A program made the position numbers and the translations under genes. From assembly GCA_947095535.1 (NCBI GenBank), contig OX352772.1, positions 221,593,617-221,657,616 of the forward strand: DNA of 64,000 nucleotides, given 5' to 3'. This DNA is from Poecilobothrus nobilitatus (taxonomy: Eukaryota; Arthropoda; Insecta; Diptera; Dolichopodidae). Shown here piece after piece: positions 34,886 to 46,730 of this stretch. The stretch's first letter is position 1. Every line of letters begins with the position of its first letter. Below the pieces are notes generated by a model. The model did no database searches and had not been told where the DNA came from. It saw only the letters and a list, made by a program, of their open reading frames with translations.

Positions 34886-35660
34886 CTGTTTTTTTTTTCT
34901 TAATTCCCACTTTTAACTGCAATAGCTCAGACACGGTAGTACCGATTAAGTTGAAACAAGATATATAATATTTAAAGAAAATAAAATATTTTATTATTAT
35001 AGTTGTTTTTAACACCAATAATGGTTTTACCAAATCAATATTGAATAAAGGTAAACATTCAATAAACAAAACGAAAAACACCGAAAAACAATGGAATCAC
35101 ACAAGTCTTTTTATTTTTTGTATATATCAAATTTTTGTTTTATTCTTTATTTTCTTATTTACCTTTTGCACATTATTTATTTTTTATTATTATTTATACA
35201 AAATGCATTTCAATGCTCAGGTGTATCATCATCAACTGTATCACAATTCAATAAATGTATTCATTCAAGAAACAAAACGAAAATAATTATACCGTTATTA
35301 ATTATAATTATTATACCATTAGAAATCTTTTTATTTTCTGTATATATCAAATTTTTGTTTTATTTTTTATTTTCTTATTTTCCTCTTGCACATTATTTAG
35401 TTTTTATTATTATTTATACCAAATGCATTTCAATGCTCAGATGCATCATCATCAGCTGTATCACAACTATAATAATAAAATATTTTATTTTATTTAAATA
35501 TTATATTTGGTTTTATGTTAAAAAGGTCAGAAAAATTATAATTTTTGAATATTATGAAATAAAATCTACAATATTGTAGAGACTGGTTCCATTTTATTGT
35601 CTTACGGGAAAAATATAACGGCTTAATTAAAATAGTCATCTAAATCGATGATCATCCCTC
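34886..35660. repeat. Dispersed repeat with a nested tandem segment
   Basis: The outer parts (34,890-34,975 and 35,580-35,660) match 30,490-30,830 in inverse orientation. Between them lies a block bounded by about 27-bp inverted arms (AATAAAATATTTTATTATTA at 34,979-35,005 and its complement at 35,465-35,490). Inside are two units of about 240 bp with AAAATGCATTTCAATGCTCA (35,200 and 35,420). The same unit occurs at 52,480-52,800. The readable phenylalanine-rich peptides are low-complexity artefacts. Confidence 0.65.
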
Positions 35661-36250
35661 TGGGGAAGTATATCCTTGGTATTCACATATGCATATTATT
35701 AATACGTATTGATATATATATCTATATATTTAATCGGCTTATTTTCTCCATAAAAAACTTTCGGTACCGATTTGCAAAAAACAACTTAAGCAATTTTAGT
35801 GAAATAACAGCTAAAAGAAAGCTTTTGTTATTTTTCAGGTAACCATTTTTTTTATATTCTCTGATATTTCAGGTGAAAGCAGGTATACATTTTCGGTTGC
35901 GGTTCAATTTTTTTTTTAAAAGAAACGTATATATAAATGAAATTCATTATCTAATTAATTTTGATACACACAAACTTGTGTCATAGAATAGAATTGAAGT
36001 ATTCAACATTAGAATTCGCTTTTTTTTAATTTTATTTATTAATATTTAAAAAAAAAAAAATTGTCAAAAATTTTTATTTCCACCGACATATATGTGTTTG
36101 TGTAGTCTATTCTCAAAAATTTTTACTTCTTACGATGTGTGCATACTTATGTAGTACATTCTGTATCCAAACAATAGTAATTTATAAGAAAAATAAAAAA
36201 TTTAATAAATACATATCGATATTACTATAGAATAAGAATAGATTATAGCA
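35661..36250. other. AT-rich non-coding stretch
   Basis: Poly(T)/poly(A) runs and no recognised gene. TTTTTCAG/GTAACC and ATTTCAG/GTGAAAGCAG/GTATAC at 35,830-35,895 mimic splice sites, but the enclosed pieces are too short to support. Confidence 0.4.
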
Positions 36251-36259
36251 GTCCAAAGA

Positions 36260-38450
36260 ATGGGCCATTCCACACTGGTAGTGTCCTCTTTTGTTATTTT
36301 TTACTTGTACTTTCGTTTCATTCCGTCTTGCCTATAAACTAAATTTGTCGTGGGGATTTTTAGGAATAGTCATTAGGTTGTCTAATGACTCGTTCTGGCA
36401 AAGTATTGATTCTTTTTATACCTTTGACACCTTTGTAAAGAATCTTACAGCACTAATTAATAAACATACAACTAGTAAACTAGCTAATGATAAACCCAAA
36501 AAAAGTGTTTGGATGGATGATGAAATTCTCATGATGATGAAAATCTGGGACTCCTTTATGAAGTATAAAAGGAAATATCCCGATGATGCTCATATCTCCC
36601 AGTTATATACCTCCTACAAGTACAAAGCCAAATCCTTAATATTAAATGCTAAAGTAAAGTACTGCAGTGAAGAGATTAAAAAATTATGGGAGTTATATAA
36701 AAAAGTTATGCTTAATACAAACTCCGTTAATGCAGAAAACAAAATCAAAATCTTGGAGCACAATAACAAAGTTATCTCTGACGAGAAGGGTATTTCCGAA
36801 TGCATGAACGATTTTTTTGCTAATGTAGCAAACAATTTAGGCATCTCAAATGATATTGTGGATTTAAGCTATTTCAATAAATTTACTTATAGCATCCGTC
36901 ATCCTTTCGAACTCAGCTCTACAACACGTGAAGAGGCGGAAGATGTCATATCATCGCTTAAACCAAATTCAGCAACCGGTTATGACAAAATCTCCTCCAA
37001 ATTTGTAAAAAAATTCTCCAGCCAACTAATTCCAATTTTAGTTAAATTTATTAATATATCTTTTGAAACATTTACCTTTCCGGAATCTTTGAAAACAGCT
37101 GTAATTACACTGATTTACAAAAAAGATAACAAGTGTGACTCAACCAACTACAGACCAATATCCGTTTTGAGCACTTTCTCTAAAATATTTGAAAAAGTTA
37201 TAAAAAACAGGTTGATTTCTTTTCTTATACAAAATGATATTTTATATTTAGGACAATTCGGTTTTGAGAAAAATTCGAACACCACTGCGGCATGCCTTGC
37301 TCTTACTGATTTTATATCTAGGAGCATGGATGAGGGAAAATAACCCTGATGAGGGATGAGGGAACCGCATGTACATTTATCGATTTCCAGAAAGCGTTTG
37401 ACTGAGTGGATTATGATATCCTTCTTCTTAAATTACAAAATATGGGGTTTTCTCAGCAGTCAATTAATTTTTTCAAACGCTATTTAGTTGGTCGGTCTCA
37501 AAGGTGAAACTAGGGAATATTAGCGACACTAAACTAAGCCATACAGGGGTGCCTCAGGGGTCCATTTTGGGACCTGATTTATTTAATATATACATTAATG
37601 ATTTGACACGACTTAATCTTAAAGGCACTTTACAATTGTATGCAGGAATTAAATACTCGGAAAATAGTGAGCCTAAATTGAAATTGGCAATTTTGAATGA
37701 CCTAGAGACAGTTGGGGAATGAATAAAAAAAAATCGGTTAGCTATAAACTTAAAAAAAAACAAAGATATTGGTGTTTGAAAATAAAACCTTTGTTGACAA
37801 TACTTTCTTATACAACAATCACATAATACAAAGTGTAAAGAAATTTAATTATTTAGGCCTAATGATTGATAGTACTTTTAAGTGGATAGATCATATTAAT
37901 TTCATTTGCAAAAAAATCTCTCCGTATATTTTTATTTTAAATAGAATAAAAAAATTTTTAGACAATAAGGCATTATTTATTATTTTCACTTGTTATATTA
38001 ATTCTAATATAATTTATTTAAATCCTATTTGGAGTGGAGCCGTAAAAACCCATCTAAAAAGGCTCTTCATTCTACATAAAAAAGCTATAAAAATAATTCA
38101 CAATTACCCGATAGTACACCCGACCATTCAGTTATACTCCACACAATATCCAAGCTTTAATTTTATCTGCAAAATATATAATATATTTTCTAGCTTTCAA
38201 GATTATAAATAATCTAATTAAACACAATTACATACTTAATAGGAACATAGTCATACACATGTATAACACGAGAAATAAATTAAATTTTTACCTTACACTC
38301 TTCAGAACTGAAAAACAAAAATTAAATTGTTTGTACGTTTGTCTAAAATTTTTTAATGAATTTCCAAGTATTTTAAAATCTGAATTAAGTTTTAGTCTCT
38401 TTAAAAAAAAAATTATTTTGTTTTTAGAAACTGCTGATAATATATAATGG
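36260..38450 (+). mobile_element. LINE-E: RT-containing non-LTR fragment
   Basis: A 5'-truncated CR1/Jockey-like element on the plus strand, covering the linker, RT and C-terminal region. It is the longest intact LINE coding stretch in the window (36,291-37,343) but is broken afterwards. No target-site duplication was identified; an A-rich stretch near 38,680 may be the tail. Confidence 0.75.
36350..38447 (+). pseudogene. LINE-E reverse transcriptase ORF, catalytic motif lost
   Basis: The open part to 37,343 carries SVWMDDEIL, the helical linker, LKPNSATGYDKISSKFV (the GxDxI motif), VITLIYKKDNK and NYRPISVLSTFSKIFEKV, ending before motif A. Motif A is readable beyond frameshifts near 37,380-37,410 (DFQKAFD-like). 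37,504-37,722 has GVPQGSILGPDLFNIYINDL, but motif C reads LYAGIKYS at 37,636-37,659 where LYADD is expected, so both catalytic aspartates are gone. The C-terminus follows at 37,769-38,212 (FNYLGLMIDSTFKWIDHI) and 38,259-38,447 (MYNTRNKLNF, FNEFPSIL). Confidence 0.8.
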
Positions 38451-39040
38451 GCATTGGGCATATGATTATTATCTCTTATTATTTTATTTTATTTCATTTA
38501 TTTTTTCTCTTTTCATTCCTTTTATGTTCTTTTGGCTCTTGTTTCTTTGTTTTTATTTTTTATTTATATTTAATTTTTTTAGGGTCAAAAAAATGTTATG
38601 TCATTCTCGTATTTATTATCTACCTCTCACAACAAATTTTGTTTTAAAATGAAATATTTACACAAAATAAATGGAAATAAAAAAAAAAGGAAAGTAGTCA
38701 TGAAACGAAAGCGGACACAAATCGTATTATGGAATGGCCCAATAATATTTTCTGTATTAGCAATGATTTTAGTTTGCCTCGGAATTCACTATCTCTCTCT
38801 TTGTTTTCGACTTTTTTTCTCTCAACATCCTAATTTCAAATTGTTAAATAAAGTGATCTTACTATGATGTTAGTTGATTGTTTATTCTTTTTGTTATATT
38901 TTGTTGTTCTTTTTGTAAAAAAAAATGCACATACATACTATATTATAATAAAATCGAAACATTACGACTATATGAGTATGTATGGTAAATTTTAATTATG
39001 TATGCATTTTGAATTACTTTTTATGATAACTTTTTTTTAC
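38451..39040. other. Non-coding T-rich stretch
   Basis: T-rich after the LINE, with AAATGGAAATAAAAAAAAAAGG (38,668-38,690) as a possible LINE poly(A). A reverse copy of TGGGCCATTCC (36,260) occurs as GGAATGGCCCA at 38,730; too short to call a terminal repeat. Confidence 0.4.
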
Positions 39041-39042
39041 AG

Positions 39043-39168
39043 CGATTCAAATTGAATTTGCTAGATTTTCTTTGTGTTTGTTGAAGATTCCACCTCCCGT
39101 GGAAAAGAAACTCAATCCGTTCAAATGTCGACCGCTTGGTGACATTTGCTCGAATTTCGAGCGCTGAC
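39043..39168 (+). other. Candidate terminal exon or unidentified coding island
   Basis: A poly(T) tract and TTTTTTTTACAG (39,031-39,042) precede an island clearly richer in GC and complexity than its surroundings. One frame is open for 40 codons (IQIEFARFSLCLLKIPPP, then NPFKCRPLGDICSNFER) to a TGA at 39,166-39,168. Another frame continues beyond to 39,334 with a hydrophobic segment (TTLVIILLCHVYVICMVY), so the correct frame is unclear. No family recognised. Confidence 0.25.
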
Positions 39169-39439
39169 GACACTAGTTATTATATTATTATGTCATGTGT
39201 ATGTAATTTGTATGGTATATACTACTACTAAAGATAAAATAAATAAATGCCAAACAGAAATAGAATCAAACATCTTCTCCAAAGTGTTTGTGGGCAGCAC
39301 ATCCAGAGAATTTAGTATAAGCATAAATAAATAATATAATTTAATAAAAATAAATTTAAGTAATTTTAAAATTAATAATTTAAATAAAATTTTAAGTGCG
39401 TTAATTTAGTTCAAACATTGCGTTTTTGGATGAACTATA

Positions 39440-39885
39440 CATTTCTCTTGATTAAACAGAGTATAAGTTTTATAAGCAGACGGACAGAGGTAGTGAAACT
39501 AATATTAAATTTTTCAAAATTTGCTTAAAAAAATAATTTATAAAAAGATGAAATGACATTACTTACGTAAAAAAATGTCTTACATTAGGGTCTTTGATAA
39601 TTGAAATGCGATTTTATGTTTCGGTATTATCGAATAATAAGTATTGTGAAAACTCACTTCGCCATAATAGTATACTCAATAGATTACTGATTCCTGTAAA
39701 GATTTAAAAAATGAAGTGGAATTGGTGTAACCTTAAAATAGAGAGATTAAAAGAATTAAAGTAAATTATTGTTATTTCATAGTTCTCTGTTAGTATATAA
39801 ATATTTCGCAAAAAGTGACAATCCTAATTTTGAATTCAACTCTAAAATCCCTCCTAATTTAGATTCTTACAACACATATATATAA
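39440..39885 (+). repeat. Helitron-like repeat (family 5), copy 3, partial
   Basis: It matches 33,000-33,575: AGTATAAGTTTTATAAGCAG, GACATTACTTACGTAAAAAA, TATGTTTCGGTATTAT, AATAGTATACTCAATAGATT, then GTTCTCTGTTAG followed by TATATAAATATTTCG. The left part of the family is missing and there is an internal deletion near 39,715. Confidence 0.65.
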
Positions 39886-40046
39886 CGTGGGAATGGTCAC
39901 TAGAAGAGGCAAAACATATTGAATTACCATGATCCACCACTATCCAATTCTAGTACAAAGTTGATAGTATAACTAAAAGCTTTTTTCTTCTCTTTCGTTA
40001 AAAATAAAAGAAAACCATATGTTGAGGTTTACCGATTTTTAGTCTT

Positions 40047-41530
40047 TATACCCGTACGATAAGTATAAAATTACTCCTCCGTTTGTAACACCTCGAAATA
40101 AGGGAGCTAGATATACCTTCAAAGGTATGGATCGGATCAGAATAAAATTCTGAGTCGCTTAAGCCATGTCCGGCCGTCCGTCCGTCAGCATGCTAACTCA
40201 AAAACTAAGAAAGCTAGAATCTTGAAATTTACACAGAATATTCTGGGAGCAATTTGTAGGTTTGCTTTTTTTTGGTTGAGTTCCGACCAACACTTCGGGT
40301 ACCTCCCGAACAACTAACTTTTAGATCTCCACAATTTTTTTGAGATCGAGCCATGAAATTTTATCTGCTGATAGATATCATCAAAATATTAATTTTATGA
40401 CTTTATTAATTTTTCTGTAGCCCCACCCATTAAGGAGCTACAGCTCCCCCAAAGTTCGAAAAATCTCTATATTTAAATTGCTATAACACAAGCTCTATAA
40501 AGTATATCTTCAATCTGAAAATTCAAAACGATAGGTGCTATTATGAGCTTTACAAACATGTATATAATAAATATATATTTGGGCTATACGGTGTCTTAAT
40601 TTACCGTTATGCGAAACTAAATTATTGCAAAATCCTTTAACCTTTCTATCATCTAAACGGTTTAAGTTGGAAACTTGAAATTTTGACAGAAGTTAGATCT
40701 TTGAAAATAAGTCATTTGAGTCATTTCAGAAATTTGTCATTTCAAAATGAGTCATTTCAGAAATTTTTTTGTATCGCCTCCCGTTTAGGAGCTTAAGGGG
40801 TCAAAAACTGAACATTTTCTATTTTTAAACACCTGTTAAAATTTTTTTTGAAGTAATACATAAAAATGAAAGCTTCAACATTATACTCTTATTTCTGTTA
40901 ACAACTTTTTTTAATACTATAGGATTACTTTAAAATCGACGAAAGTGTTACTTGATTTTTTCAAATTTTCGAACATTTGTTGAATATCTTGCTAAGAAAA
41001 TAGTAGAATTTGTGATGCGGATCAAAATTTGTGATTTCTTGATTAGATCTGCATACTTGATGAGTATTTTAATAGAGTTAATATTACTGGATATTTTGTT
41101 GAATATCTTGCTAAAAATCACAATTTGTGAAATCTGGATTGGACACTGGATACTTGATGAGTTTTTTTTTTTATAACTGTAATATTACTGGATATTTTGA
41201 AGAATAAAGTCAGTAATATATCTGGATACTTTGATCCCGCATCCCGGTTGATCCCTCAATTGTAGCGAAATCAAAATGCTCCAATTTTAATTATGCGCTT
41301 TTATTTTGTACAATTTGTATTATAATTTATTTGATAATTACTTATCATAAACTATGTAACTTAATGGTATTATAGTTATTGGTATATTATAATTACAGTA
41401 ATTATTATATCAAGACGATACAAACACGTCTGAGCTTGGCGGCTACTTGAAACGGAAGAAAAACGAGAAAGAATACAGTTGCCTTTGTCAACTCTTAGAT
41501 ACCCGTACGAACCGTTAGTATGTTCACAGC
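40047..41530 (+). repeat. Repeat family 1, long copy
   Basis: The head at 40,047 has lost most of the 3' half of the hairpin. The second stem TCAGAATAAAATTCTGA is at 40,137-40,153, then CCGTCCGTCCGTCAGC and CTAACTCAAAAACTAAGAAA. The body includes CTGTAGCCCCACCCATTAAG (40,420) and TTACCGTTATGCGAAAC (40,600). Two direct sub-repeats of GATATTTTGTTGAATATCTTGCTAA type lie near 40,980-41,115. The far end TTGTCAACTCTTAGATACCCGTACGA (41,478-41,505) is found inverted at 7,440-7,480 and, diverged, in family 3. Non-coding. Confidence 0.7.
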
Positions 41531-42612
41531 CTATCACTCTGCTTACAATATTATTTTTTTAATATTTTAGTATTTTAAAATAATTTGGGTGAATTTTATA
41601 ATTTCTAGAACTATGATTTGTACATATATTCAAACTATATGTTTATACATTCTTCAAAAGCAGATTTTAACCTTCCACATAACGATTATCAATCCGAAAC
41701 TTCAAATTTTCAAATATTCTATAGTACCATTTAATACTCAGCTGTAAATGTAAATTAAATTTACTTAGTACAAAATAGTAAATATAATTTTAAATATTAT
41801 AATATATTAATGCGCACATAGTATGTTTATATTGTTATAAGTATATCGCCATACATTGCAATATTTCTTTAAAATTATTTACATTCATAGAATAATTTCT
41901 AGTAAGTACAATAAAATACATATATATATGTATGTAAATACGGCGCTATATAATATGTATACTCATAATATCTATACTCTTATAATTCATTCATCAGTGA
42001 TACGATATGTAAATAAACATGATATTATATAAGTAGTATGTATGTATATCATGTTTATACATATACATACATAATTTATATAAGTATGTATGTATATGTT
42101 CAACAATTATACTGGATTTATTCACCAAAGTGTCCATATAATTCATCAGAATTTCACCTAAGGTATTTATCATTCAGAGATATCAACTTCACCATTCAAC
42201 CAAGTAGTAATAATTACAAGTAAGAAACGATATAAGTTTGAAAATTAATATAAGTTTTAATAAATAAAATAAAATTGAAGAAACAAGATAAGTTCAATTT
42301 TTTTTTACAAAATAACTTTATCCAGTTATATATGTAATTGAAATAAATTTAGTTTTATTCATTTAGAAATATAATCGTTAAAAAAAAATAAAAAGTTTCG
42401 AAAAAAAAAAAAAATAAAAAGTATAACAATAAATTTGAGACATTGCACATAAATACAACCATATAAAATTAAAGTTAATGAATAAATATGTAGACAAAAG
42501 AATAATAATTTAAAAAAACAAGTAAAAAATCGTAAATATTATTACTTATTAAAATAAAAAAAAAAACAAAATACCAAAAATACAAGAGAAATTTGTACTT
42601 AGATAACAAGGT
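41531..42612. other. AT-rich non-coding with TA/GTAT microsatellites
   Basis: Short tandem stretches (GTATGTATGTATAT near 42,036 and 42,087; ATATATATGTATGTA near 41,925), otherwise low complexity. Nothing recognised. Confidence 0.5.
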
Positions 42613-44935
42613 AAAATAAAAACAAGTAAATGTAACAGTAAGTCAATGCAACCGACTTATTAATACCCTACACCAGAATAATTCAAATTAAATTAAAAAT
42701 CCATAAGTTTTTTTGGCAGCTGCTTGAACTTCCTCCCTTTTCTGTCTTATTCAACTCGAATTTCAGGAACGTAAAAGAGGCATCCTCTTGGGATATGCTT
42801 GACACCTTTGTAAAAAATTTTAAGTTTCTATCTTTATTAATTTCGAAGATTGTTAGTCCTTGGGAGGTGCGTGTCAGGTACCCGAAATGCCACTGCAATT
42901 CATCGAATCCATCTAAGAGACATAAAGAAAACATGCCAAAACACCATTGTACTAAGTTTAAAGATTCTACTTTTGTTGGTTTTGGAGATATGCTCGTTGC
43001 TCTTGTGCTCGTCCGGAAATATCCAAAATACGAACCCATGGTTCAAATTCTTTCAAATGTCAGTTTCCAATTTTACAGAAAAGGAAACATAACAGAACAC
43101 CTTTGTACTAAAAATAAAAGTTCTATCTTTGTTGGTTGTGGAGATATACTCGTTTGCTCTGGGGCTCGTCTGGAAGCTTCCAAGATTTGAACCCATGGAC
43201 CAAATCCTCACAAATTTCAGAAACATAAATCAAACATGAAGGAACACCATTCTGCCTAATTTAAAGGTTATATCTTAGTTGGTTTTGGAGATAATATCAT
43301 TTGCTCTGAGGCTCGTTCGGAAGCTTCAAAACCGACCCCAACGACCAAATCCTCTCAAATTTCAGAGACCTAAATCAAACATGAAAGAACACCACTCTGC
43401 CAAATTTAAAGGTTATATTTTAGTTGGTTTTGGAGATAATCTCATTTGCTCTGGTGCTCGTTTGGAAGCTTCCAAAATCCAAACCCATTGACCAAATCCT
43501 CTTATATTTCAGAGACATAAATCGAACGGGAAGGAACATCATTGTACAAAATTTGAAGGTTCTATCTTTGTTGATTTTGGAGATAATCTCGTTTGCTCTG
43601 GGGCTCGTTCGGAAGTTTTCAAAATCCAAACCCATGGACCAAATCCTCTCAAATTTCAGAGACATAAAACAAACATGAAAGAACACCATTCTGCCAAATG
43701 TAAAGGTTATATCTTTGTTGGGTTCGGAGATAATCATATGCTCTAGGGCTCGTTCGGGAGCTTCCAAAATCCAAACCTATGGACCAAATCCTCTTAAATT
43801 TCGGAGATATAAATCGAACGGAAAGGAACATCATTGTACAAAATTTGAAGGTTCTATCTTTGTTGATTTTGGAGATAATCTCGTTTGCTCTTGGGCTCGT
43901 TCGGAAGTTTTCAAAATCCAAACCCATGAACCAAATCCTCTCAAATTTCAGAGACCTAAATCAAACATGAAAGAACACCATTCTGCCAAATGTAAAGGTT
44001 ATATCTTTGTTGAGTTTGGAGATAATCTCATATGCCCTGGGGCTCGTTCGGGAGCTTCCAAAATCCAAACCTATGGAGCAAATCCTCTTAAATTTCAGAG
44101 ACATAAATCTAACGGAAAGGAACATCATTGTACAAAATTTAAAGGTTCTATCTTTATTGGTTTTGCAGATAATCTCATTTGCTATGGTGCTCGTTCGGAA
44201 GCTTCCAAAATCCAAACCCATGGACCAAATCCTCTTAAATTTCAGAGACGTAAATCGAACTGGAAGGAACATCATTGTACAAAATTTGAAGGTTCTATCT
44301 TTGTTGATTTTGGAGATAATCTCGTTTGCTCTGGGGCTCGTTCGGAAGTTTTCAAAATCCAAACCCATGGACCAAATCCTCTCAAATTTCAGAGACATAA
44401 AACAAACATGAAAGAACACCATTCTGCCAAATGTAAAAGTTATATCTTTGTTGAGTTTGGAGATAATCTCATATGCCCTGGGGCTCGTTCGGGAGCTTCC
44501 AAAATCCAAACCTATGGAGCAAATCCTCTTAAATTTCAGAGACATAAATCGAACGGAAAGGAACATCATTGTACAAAATTTAAAGGTTCTATCTTTGTTG
44601 GTTTTGAAGATAATCTCGTTTGCTCCGGAATCATTCGGAAGCTTCCAGAATCCGAACCCATGGACCGATTTTGTCCAGTTTCGAACTTAGCCTTCCTTTC
44701 GTAATTAGTAACCTACTATATAAATTTCATCAAGATAGCTTTATTAGATTTTGAGTTATCGTTCGAACGGCGGACGGACAGACGGACATCGTTAAATCGA
44801 CTCAGGAGGTGATCCTGATTCAGAATATATATACATGTCCATATCTAACTCGCTTCCTTTTGGTGGTTACAAACACCATACCAAAGTAAATATACCCTAT
44901 ACTTTAGGTGTAGGGTATAATAAAGCCTTTGAGAA
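42613..44935 (-). repeat. Repeat family 2, long copy with 147-bp tandem array
   Basis: The element starts at AACAAGTAAATGTAACAGTA (42,613) near TAATACCCTACACC (42,660) and ends with the head hairpin at 44,891-44,919, which is read on the minus strand. The second stem TCAGGAGGTGATCCTGA is at 44,802-44,818 and GGACAGACGGACAT just left of it. Between lie a diverged 5' part (42,700-43,200) and the tandem array. Same orientation and layout as 45,224-46,405. No gene: all long frames follow the repeat period. Confidence 0.85.
43201..44690. repeat. 147-bp tandem array, alternating two unit types
   Basis: The landmark CAAATCCTC recurs at 43,201, 43,345, 43,493, 43,640, 43,785, 43,932, 44,079, 44,226, 44,373 and 44,520; the last six spacings are 147 bp except none differing, earlier ones 144-148. 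Type A units carry GGAA(C/A)..AACATCATTGTACAAAA and type B units ATGAAAGAACACCA.TCTGCC. From 43,345 the order is B A B A B A A B A. Because 147 = 3 x 49, frames stay open on both strands without coding meaning. Confidence 0.9.
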
Positions 44936-45223
44936 ATAAAAAATATTAGAAGGAAACACCCAAATTTCTTGGTTAATTAAAATCAAATTTCGTGTTATAA
45001 ATTTTAAGTAAACTAGTTGGTCATTGATAAGGCAAATAAATAATTGTAATTAAGTTAAGTTCATTTCAAGCAAAATTTAATATTAAGAATACATAATAAA
45101 TTGTTGAATAATATAGAGTGGAGTAAAATTCAATTAAGTTATAAATAAAAAAAAAGAAGTTATAAATAATATATAAAATATAAAAACAAATTATAAGAAA
45201 TTATAAAGAATATATAAAATATA
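44936..45223. other. AT-rich spacer between two family-2 copies
   Basis: AT-rich with repeated TTATAAATAATATATAAAAT-type segments (45,140-45,225). Nothing recognised. Confidence 0.4.
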
Positions 45224-46405
45224 ACAAGTAAATGTAACATGCAACCGATGCAACCGACTTATTAGTACCCTACACCTGAATAGTTCAAATTAAATTAAAA
45301 ATCCATAAGTTTTTTTGGCAGCTGCTTGAACTTCTTCCCTTTTCTGCCTTATTCAACTCGAATTTCAGGAACGTAAAAGAGGCATCCTCTTGGGATATGC
45401 TTGACACCTTTGTAAAAAATTTTAAGTTTCTATCTTTATTAATTTTGAAGATTGTTAGTCCTTGGGAGGTGTGTGTCACGTACCCGAAATGCCACTCCAA
45501 TTCATCGAATCCATCTCAGGAACATAAAGAAAACATGCCAGAAATCCGAACACAACGACCAAATCCTCTCAAATTTCAGAGACCTAAATCAAACATGAAA
45601 GAACACCACTCTGCCAAATTTAAAGGTTATATCTTAGTTGTTTTTGGAGATAATCTCATATGATCTGGGGCTCGTTCGGGAGCTTCCAAAATCCAAACCT
45701 ATGGAGCAAATCCTCTTAAATTTCAGAGACATAAATCGAACGGAAAGGAACATCATTGTACAATATTTGAAGGTTCTATCTTTGTTGATTTTGGAGATAA
45801 TCTCGTTTGCTCTGGGGCTCGTTCGGAAGCTTCCAAAATCCGAACCCATGGACCAAATCCTCTCGAATTTTTGAGACTTAAATAAAACATGAAATAACAC
45901 TACTCTGTCAAATTTGAAGGTTATATCTTTATTGGTTTTGCAGATAATCTCATTTCCTCTGGTGCTCGTTCGGAAGCTTCCAAAATCCAAACGCATGAAC
46001 CAAATCCTCTTAAATTTCAGAGACATAAATCGAATGGGAAGGAACATCATTGCACAAAATTTAAAGATTCTATCTTTGTTGGTTTTGGAGATAATCTCGT
46101 TTGCTCCGGAATCATTCGGAAGCTTCCAGAATCCGAACCCATGGACCGATTTTGTCCAAATTTGAACTTAGCCTTCCTTGCGTGATTAGTAACCTACTGT
46201 ATAATATTCATCAAGATAGCTTCATTAGTTTTTGAGTTATCGTGCGAACGGGCGGACGGACGGACGGACATCGTTAAATCGACTCAGGAGGTGATCCTGA
46301 TTCAGAATATATATACATGTCCATATTTAACTCGCTTCCTTTTGGTGGTTACAAATACCATACCAAAGTTAATATACTCTATACTTTAGGTGTAGGGTAT
46401 AAAAA
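45224..46405 (-). repeat. Repeat family 2, second copy (shorter array)
   Basis: It starts AACAAGTAAATGTAACATGC like 42,613 and runs collinear with it (TTTTTTTGGCAGCTGCTTGAA, GAGGCATCCTCTTGGGATAT). It has about four tandem units (types B, A, B, A at 45,545-46,120). It ends with the second stem TCAGGAGGTGATCCTGA (46,284-46,300) and the head hairpin (46,373-46,401, one arm mutated to TATACTCTA). Confidence 0.85.
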
Positions 46406-46730
46406 TCAAAAGTTCCTAGTCAGTCATACATTGCCGATTCAAGTTTGTTAGCTTTTCATTTAATTGTATTGCTTCGTCAAAAGTTTAATTATACATTTAT
46501 ACTAAATAATACTACCTATACGAAACGGTAATATCATGAACCGATAAAATATCGCATTATGTAATTATGCAATTTTCGTGAATTATTAACATATGGAAAT
46601 GTGACTGTGCACTTTGGATGTTTTACATCAATTATTTAGAATTATATTTATCATATTAACCTGTATGACGTTTTCTTTGGTTTTTATTAAGGTATGATCA
46701 CAATTGAATAAGTTATTGAATTGAATAATT
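46406..46730. other. Non-coding spacer
   Basis: AT-rich DNA between the family-2 and family-3 copies, no recognised feature. Confidence 0.4.

Noticed and set aside
35041..35579. Phe/Tyr/Ile-rich overlapping frames
   Set aside because: Low-complexity AT-rich repeat units, also found at 52.5 kb; no protein family features.
36260..38740. Terminal inverted repeats TGGGCCATTCC / GGAATGGCCCA around LINE-E
   Set aside because: Eleven bases, imperfectly placed; LINEs have no terminal inverted repeats.
43715..44704. A 329-codon open frame with 49-residue repeats (and several antisense frames)
   Set aside because: It follows the 147-bp tandem exactly; any frame stays open because the period is a multiple of three. 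Antisense frames are equally open and the unit is part of a non-coding mobile repeat.
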